Source: UM-FILTER-36-13 sp964394835
GTDB lineage: Bacteria; Patescibacteriota; Patescibacteriia; UBA1558; GWA2-36-10
Direction: 5' to 3'
Length of the DNA: 18,788 bases
Assembly (NCBI GenBank): GCA_964394835.1
Contig: CAYMZA010000008.1
Coordinates: 1-18,788 of the forward strand
Part shown: in pieces, positions 14,280 to 18,788 of the stretch
How positions within the stretch are numbered: position 1 is the stretch's first letter
Layout of the letters: each line of letters opens with the position of its first letter
The notes under the pieces: generated by a model
The model's database searches: none
Told to the model about the DNA's origin: nothing
What the model saw: only the letters and a program-made list of their open reading frames with translations
Program-made: the position numbers and the translations under genes

Positions 14280-14308
14280 TTTACAAACATCCTTTTTCTT
14301 TGTATGGT
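14280..14308 (+). promoter_or_regulatory. Probable promoter of the small gene at 14369
   Basis: TTTACA (14280-14285), 17-bp spacer, TATGGT (14303-14308). It would give a leader of about 50 nt containing GTTCTTTCCAATAA (14319-14332) and an AAGGAGG ribosome-binding site (14355-14361). Confidence 0.5.
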
Positions 14309-14368
14309 ATAAAAAGGTGTTCTTTCCAATAACTTTACACGACTCAACCCTAATAAGGAGGAAAGAAA

Positions 14369-14596
14369 ATGAATAAAACAAACATACGTAGTTTAAAAAA
14401 ATTTCTGATTGATCATTATGCTAGCATTTCTTGTTTTGAGATGTGTGACGGATTAATTATCAATGTTGAAACTATATTATTTGCTACTGATAAAGTAGTT
14501 TGTATTAATGATAAGGATAAAAAATATATAGATATTGCGAATATTGTCATTATTGACGGTGTAGAAGTGGAAGAAATACTATCTTATTACAAATAA
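14369..14596 (+). CDS. Small protein of unknown function
   Basis: I do not recognise this 75-aa protein. After a basic start (MNKTNIRSLKKFLIDHY) it is a mixed hydrophobic/acidic sequence with three Cys (in SCFEMCDG and VVCIND) and ends VEVEEILSYYK. No signal peptide is convincing. AAGGAGG lies 7 bases before the ATG, and a strong terminator follows at once, so it forms its own transcription unit. Its dress (leader motif, strong ribosome-binding site, terminator) is the same as for the genes at 4099 and 13093, although the proteins are unrelated by eye. Confidence 0.72.
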   Translation: MNKTNIRSLKKFLIDHYASISCFEMCDGLIINVETILFATDKVVCINDKDKKYIDIANIVIIDGVEVEEILSYYK

Positions 14597-14602
14597 TAAT
14601 AT

Positions 14603-14634
14603 ATCCCGTTATTTATCTAACGGGATTTTATATT
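14603..14634 (+). terminator. Intrinsic terminator after the small gene at 14369
   Basis: A perfect 9-bp stem (ATCCCGTTA and TAACGGGAT, 6-nt loop) followed by TTTATATT. Confidence 0.85.
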
Positions 14635-14643
14635 CCACACATA

Positions 14644-14672
14644 TTGACAATTTAACTTAAATATATTAATAT
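14644..14672 (+). promoter_or_regulatory. Promoter of rpsP
   Basis: TTGACA (14644-14649), 17-bp spacer, TAATAT (14667-14672), 35 bases before the rpsP ATG. Confidence 0.82.
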
Positions 14673-14707
14673 TGAGTGCGTCATCTAAAAGAATTAATTA
14701 AATTAAA

Positions 14708-15157
14708 ATGTTAACTATTAGACTAGCTAGAATAGGTAGGAAAAAGCAACCACTATACAGAGTGGTTATTTCTGAAAAAACCAAAGATACATTTGGTGAT
14801 TATTTAGAAAATCTAGGAACATATAACCCTAAAACTAAAGAAGTTACCTTGAAAGAAGATCGTATTAACCATTGGCTAGAAAAAGGAGCACAAATGTCTT
14901 CTTCTGTTAATAATTTACTTATAAAACAGGGCATCTTAAAAGATGTTGAAAAAACTAAAGCTGTTAGTATTAGCAAGAAAAGACAGGAGAAACTAAATAA
15001 GAAGGAAAAGCCAGAAGAAAAGAAGGAAGATACTACAGAAAAGAAAGAAGAACCATCTAAGGATGATAAAAAAGAAGAAAAGCCAGAAGAAAAGAAAGAG
15101 ATTAAAGAAGATAATGTTAAAGAAGAAGTCGTAGAAGAAACGAAAGAAGACAAATAA
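14708..15157 (+). CDS. rpsP: 30S ribosomal protein S16 with a long charged C-terminal tail
   Basis: A small-subunit assembly protein. Residues 1-80 are canonical S16 (MLTIRLARIGRKKQPLYRVVISE, then GDYLENLGTYNPKT and INHWLEKGAQMSSSVNNLLIKQGIL). Residues about 90-149 are a low-complexity Lys/Glu/Asp tail with repeated KKEEKPEEKKE-type blocks. The tail roughly doubles the protein compared with the usual 80-90 aa and is presumably disordered. No stop or frameshift separates the tail from the core. It is first in the rpsP-khpA-trmD order known from many bacteria. Confidence 0.95.
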   Translation: MLTIRLARIGRKKQPLYRVVISEKTKDTFGDYLENLGTYNPKTKEVTLKEDRINHWLEKGAQMSSSVNNLLIKQGILKDVEKTKAVSISKKRQEKLNKKEKPEEKKEDTTEKKEEPSKDDKKEEKPEEKKEIKEDNVKEEVVEETKEDK

Positions 15158-15161
15158 TTAT

Positions 15162-15190
15162 TTGACTGTAATTATTTATTATTATATAAT
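15162..15190 (+). promoter_or_regulatory. Promoter of khpA
   Basis: TTGACT (15162-15167), 17-bp spacer, TATAAT (15185-15190). It starts 5 bases after the rpsP stop codon, so khpA can be transcribed apart from rpsP. A small hairpin (TTATCC/GGATAA, 15199-15216) lies in the leader. Confidence 0.8.
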
Positions 15191-15243
15191 ATTTTAAGTT
15201 ATCCTATGTGGGATAATATACAAAATTATTAACCAAAAAAGAA

Positions 15244-15546
15244 ATGCAAGACAAAGAATTTTTAGAAACTATTGTTAAAGAGTTGGTTGAAAAACCAGAA
15301 GACGTAGTTATCGAAAGAGAAATTGACGAAAGAGGCGTTCTATTGACCTTAAAGGTTAACCCAGAAGAAATGGGTAAAATTATTGGTAAACAAGGTCAAA
15401 CTGCTAGAGCATTACGTACACTTTTACGTATAATTGGCAACAAGAATAATTCTTATGTTAATTTGAAAGTTTACGAACCAGAAAAAGGTGATGCACCTGT
15501 AGCTGAAAGTAAACCAGAAGCTGATGTAGATGATTTAAAATTATAA
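15244..15546 (+). CDS. khpA: KH-domain RNA-binding protein (KhpA type)
   Basis: A 100-aa protein with a single KH domain: MQDKEFLETIVKELVEKPEDV, then the GKIIGKQGQTARALRTLLR loop in which GKQG (48-51) is the nucleic-acid-binding GxxG. An acidic tail follows (VAESKPEADVDDLKL). KhpA-type proteins bind RNA, often with KhpB, and affect cell size and division in Firmicutes. Its place between rpsP and trmD is the conserved place for this family, supporting the call. No Shine-Dalgarno is visible. Confidence 0.92.
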   Translation: MQDKEFLETIVKELVEKPEDVVIEREIDERGVLLTLKVNPEEMGKIIGKQGQTARALRTLLRIIGNKNNSYVNLKVYEPEKGDAPVAESKPEADVDDLKL

Positions 15547-15573
15547 TTTTGTTCATATTACATTTATCAAAAG

Positions 15574-15601
15574 GTCCTCTACTTTAAATGGAGGACTTTT
15601 T
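15574..15601 (+). terminator. Intrinsic terminator between khpA and trmD
   Basis: GTCCTCTA pairs with TGGAGGAC (one wobble) around a 7-nt loop, followed by five T. Confidence 0.85.
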
Positions 15602-15626
15602 GTTTATTATGTGATAAAATATATTT

Positions 15627-16292
15627 ATGAAATTTGATTTATTATCAATATTTCCTAACTCACTAGATAGTTATTTAAACTCTTCTATTATAAAAAGGGC
15701 TAGGGAAGAAAAAAAGATTAAAGTGTATACTCATGATATTCGTGAGTCTGCTTTAGATAAACATAAAACAGTAGACGATACTCCATATGGTGGTGGCCCT
15801 GGCATGGTTATGAAAATAGATGTTGTTTATAGAGCTTTAAAAAAAATATATCCTCGTAAAAGTAAGAGCACAAGGGTTATTCTTTTAAGCCCTAGAGGTG
15901 AAACCTATGATCAGAAAAAAGTTAAAGAATTATCTAAATATAAAAGAATAATATTAATAGCGGGGCATTATGAAGCTATTGATGTTAGAATAGATAATTA
16001 TATAGATGAAAAAATATCTCTAGGTAATTTTATTTTAACAGGTGGTGAATTGCCTGCTGCTTGTATAATAGATAGTGTGTCTCGTTTAGTGCCTGGTGTT
16101 TTAGGTAAACAAGAATCTTTGGAAGAAGAATCTTTTTCACAGTTTGATAATGAAAAAGTTAATATTGAATATCCTCAGTATACTAGACCAGAAGTATTTA
16201 AAAAACTTAAAGTTCCCAAAATATTATTGTCCGGTCATCATAAAGAAATTAAAAAATGGAGAGTTAAAAATACTAATTGGAAAAAGTATTAA
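15627..16292 (+). CDS. trmD: tRNA (guanine-N1)-methyltransferase
   Basis: Methylates G37 next to the anticodon of tRNAs reading CNN codons, using S-adenosylmethionine; this prevents +1 frameshifts. The tRNA-Leu(TAG) in this window is the class of substrate expected. The 221-aa protein has the TrmD blocks MKFDLLSIFPNSLDSYLNSSIIKRA, DDTPYGGGPGMVM and the knot region GHYEAIDVRIDNYIDEKISLGNFILTGGELPA. EAIDVR replaces the common EGIDER. It follows a terminator, and TAAAAT about 6 bases before the ATG suggests a leaderless or near-leaderless transcript. rimM, usually next to trmD, and rplS, usually after it, are absent here. Confidence 0.94.
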   Translation: MKFDLLSIFPNSLDSYLNSSIIKRAREEKKIKVYTHDIRESALDKHKTVDDTPYGGGPGMVMKIDVVYRALKKIYPRKSKSTRVILLSPRGETYDQKKVKELSKYKRIILIAGHYEAIDVRIDNYIDEKISLGNFILTGGELPAACIIDSVSRLVPGVLGKQESLEEESFSQFDNEKVNIEYPQYTRPEVFKKLKVPKILLSGHHKEIKKWRVKNTNWKKY

Positions 16293-16303
16293 ACAAAATT
16301 AAA

Positions 16304-16341
16304 ACTCCCACTAATTTATTATATAATAAAACAATGGGAGT
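16304..16341 (-). terminator. Terminator of the minus-strand small secreted protein gene
   Basis: TGGGAGT and ACTCCCA arms enclose a perfect 16-bp palindrome (16315-16330) separated by small internal loops. On the minus strand TTTTAATTTTG follows. It lies between two convergent genes and may also slow transcription from trmD. Confidence 0.7.
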
Positions 16342-16353
16342 GTTGGGTGTTAC

Positions 16354-16737
16354 TTAGAATTCATACCTTATTCCTACAAAGACCATACCATAATCAGTGT
16401 TTCTAACAAAGAATTGAAAATCTTCTCTCAGTTCTTTTTTTAATTCCGTTTCGGTTATAAACATATTTTCTTCATACTCCGATGAGCATGGGTAAAAGTT
16501 TGGGGCATAACAAGTTGTTGAACAGTCAAAAAATTTTGCAAGTAACGGGTGTCTGTCTAATTCAGTTTCATAATTTGTGTTTATAATAATTATAGTGTCT
16601 TGGGCTGCTTCATTTGTTTGTTCTTGGTTGTCGTTTGAAAATGCAGAACTTATTAACAATAATGAAAATAAAAGAATAATGAGAATAATGTGCTTGTGGA
16701 GATTGTAGTAAGAATAGTTTGGTTTCCGATGTTTCAT
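16354..16737 (-). CDS. Small secreted or membrane-anchored protein of unknown function
   Basis: I do not recognise this 127-aa protein. It has a basic start (MKHRKPNYSYYNLHKH) and one hydrophobic segment (about 17-33, ending ISSAFS-ND), consistent with a signal peptide or N-terminal anchor. The outer part carries three Cys (72, 76, 84 in DCSTTCYAPNFYPC) and ends in alternating hydrophobics, GMVFVGIRYEF. That ending resembles the C-terminal strand of Gram-negative beta-barrel proteins, but the chain is too short for a barrel and CPR outer membranes are not expected. The ATG at 16737 is chosen over one at 16791 because AAGGAGG lies 7 bases before it. Promoter and terminator are its own. Confidence 0.72.
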   Translation of the reverse strand: MKHRKPNYSYYNLHKHIILIILLFSLLLISSAFSNDNQEQTNEAAQDTIIIINTNYETELDRHPLLAKFFDCSTTCYAPNFYPCSSEYEENMFITETELKKELREDFQFFVRNTDYGMVFVGIRYEF

Positions 16738-16780
16738 GGATTTTCCTCCTTGTTTAGGTTTTAATGTACTTATATTATAT

Positions 16781-16810
16781 AGTATACTCATATAATGTTT
16801 TATTTGTCAA
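16781..16810 (-). promoter_or_regulatory. Promoter of the small secreted protein gene
   Basis: TTGACA (complement of 16805-16810), 18-bp spacer, TATACT (complement of 16781-16786). It diverges from the rRNA promoter, whose -35 box is 30 bp away. A 10-bp palindrome TGTTATAACA (16821-16830) lies between the two. Confidence 0.75.
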
Positions 16811-16840
16811 AATAATAGTGTGTTATAACATATAAAACAC

Positions 16841-16869
16841 TTGACAATTTTATTATTTTCCTTTAATAT
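16841..16869 (+). promoter_or_regulatory. 16S rRNA promoter
   Basis: TTGACA (16841-16846), 17-bp spacer, TAATAT (16864-16869), with an AT-rich upstream region that could act as an UP element. The start is predicted near 16876, giving a leader of about 200 nt. Confidence 0.85.
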
Positions 16870-16875
16870 AGTGTG

Positions 16876-17074
16876 GTATTATTAAATAAATAAAAAAAGG
16901 CGTAGCAAATTAAAAATTGGAGTTGCATTTGAGACAAGACAGAAGTGTCTATAATATAGGCATTGCTGTTTTTTCTTAAGTTTATTTAAGGAAAAGGTTA
17001 TTTAACAATTTGTACATTTTCCACAATTTGAAAGTGTAAAGCTTTTAGTCAATTTTATATTCAAAATTTCAATT
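16876..17074 (+). promoter_or_regulatory. 16S leader with boxA-like element and processing stem
   Basis: No gene lies here. TTATTTAACAATTT at 16998-17011 resembles rrn boxA, the NusB/S10 binding site. The segment 17028-17049 is complementary to 18633-18653 in the trailer (about 21 pairs with one bulged A), forming the long stem that RNase III would cut to release pre-16S. A small hairpin (AGACA/TGTCT) lies near 16940. Confidence 0.65.
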
Positions 17075-18551
<1,477 letters not shown>

Positions 18552-18558
<7 letters not shown>

Positions 18559-18653
18559 CTAAGGAGTACAGAAAGTAATGTAAGTCTCACTTTATTACTT
18601 TCAATAGTCGACAGTTAATTTATTAACTGAATACTAAAAGCTTTCACTTTCAA
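18552..18653 (+). other. 16S 3' trailer hairpins and processing stem
   Basis: CTCCTT of the anti-Shine-Dalgarno (18552-18557) can pair with AAGGAG just past the mature end (18561-18566). Two more hairpins follow: GAAAGTAAT (18571-18579) with ATTACTTTC (18594-18602), and CAGTTAA (18612-18618) with TTAACTG (18623-18629). The segment 18633-18653 then closes the long processing stem with the leader at 17028-17049. Confidence 0.65.
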
Positions 18654-18667
18654 GTTGTTGAAACATA

Positions 18668-18696
18668 CCCTGCTTTTTAGCAGGGTTTTGTGTTTT
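18668..18696 (+). terminator. Intrinsic terminator of the 16S unit
   Basis: A perfect 7-bp GC-rich stem (CCCTGCT and AGCAGGG, TTTT loop) is followed by TTTTGTGTTTT. It sits directly after the processing stem and before the next tRNA promoter. Confidence 0.85.
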
Positions 18697-18701
18697 AGGT
18701 C

Positions 18702-18730
18702 TTGCCAAATCCTTTATTTTTTGGTATTAT
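18702..18730 (+). promoter_or_regulatory. Promoter of the downstream tRNA (probably tRNA-Ile) unit
   Basis: TTGCCA (18702-18707), 17-bp spacer, TATTAT (18725-18730). The predicted start near 18737 lies about 16 bases before the tRNA. Confidence 0.75.
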
Positions 18731-18752
18731 CTTTTTATCGTATCTTAATTTA

Positions 18753-18788
18753 GGGCATGTAGCTCAGCTGGTTAGAGCACTACACTGA
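18753..18788 (+). tRNA. tRNA, 5' half only (window ends), probably tRNA-Ile (GAT)
   Basis: Acceptor strand GGGCATG, TA, D-arm GCTCAGCTGGTTAGAGC, anticodon stem CTACA and loop start CTGA are visible before the window ends. The anticodon begins GA; the match to bacterial tRNA-Ile and its position after 16S favour GAT, but the third base is not in the window, so Val (GAC) or others cannot be excluded. Confidence 0.8.

Noticed and set aside
14800..15153. Ser/Phe-rich open frame opposite rpsP
   Set aside because: It is the complement of the Lys/Glu repeat tail and has no start signals.

Overview
The window comes from a small, AT-rich bacterial genome, most likely a member of the Patescibacteria (Candidate Phyla Radiation), plausibly Parcubacteria or the ABY1 group. 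The evidence is a short (about 1.48 kb) 16S rRNA with a CPR-like substitution in the 530 loop, VanW and lamin-tail-domain surface proteins, short or fused forms of core proteins (SMC, NusB, sugar dehydrogenase), and intergenic gaps that are mostly tiny. TGA is used as a stop (3318-4025), so there is no sign of the UGA-glycine code of Gracilibacteria/SR1. Phylum placement is inference; no database was searched.

Layout. 1-3280: ssb, then a large secreted and membrane-anchored lamin-tail/PKD protein. 3318-5157: an AlkD-like DNA glycosylase, then a stand-alone ketoacyl-synthase-III-like enzyme with its own ribosome-binding site and terminator. 5225-5870: a compact unit of tRNA-Leu, a single-domain response regulator and tRNA-Val, with one promoter and one terminator. 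5872-8420: Hsp20, a small unknown protein and a membrane-anchored VanW protein. 8416-8634: an apparent small-RNA gene on the minus strand, back to back with the rpmF promoter. 8707-13038: rpmF, nusB-nudix fusion, rnc and a short hinge-less smc. 13093-14596: a sugar-nucleotide dehydrogenase on the minus strand, flanked by two orphan small genes. 14644-16292: rpsP, khpA and trmD. 16354-16737: a small secreted protein on the minus strand, divergent from the rRNA promoter. 16841-18696: a 16S rRNA transcription unit complete with promoter, boxA-like leader, processing stem and intrinsic terminator. 18702-18788: a separate promoter and the start of a tRNA, probably tRNA-Ile.

The genes mostly serve information processing: ribosomal proteins L32 and S16, RNase III, NusB, TrmD, KH protein, tRNAs and 16S. 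NusB and RNase III act on the kind of boxA leader and processing stem seen around the 16S gene. Sigma-70-type promoters (TTGACA-N17-TATAAT class) are unusually clear and strong intrinsic terminators follow many units.

The observation I rate highest is the minus-strand element at 8416-8577. It has a TTGACA-N17-TATTAT promoter, a 106-nt rod whose pairing resembles 6S RNA (closing stem, asymmetric central bubble, long apical stem with a competing hairpin), and a hairpin plus T-tract terminator overlapping the vanW stop codon.
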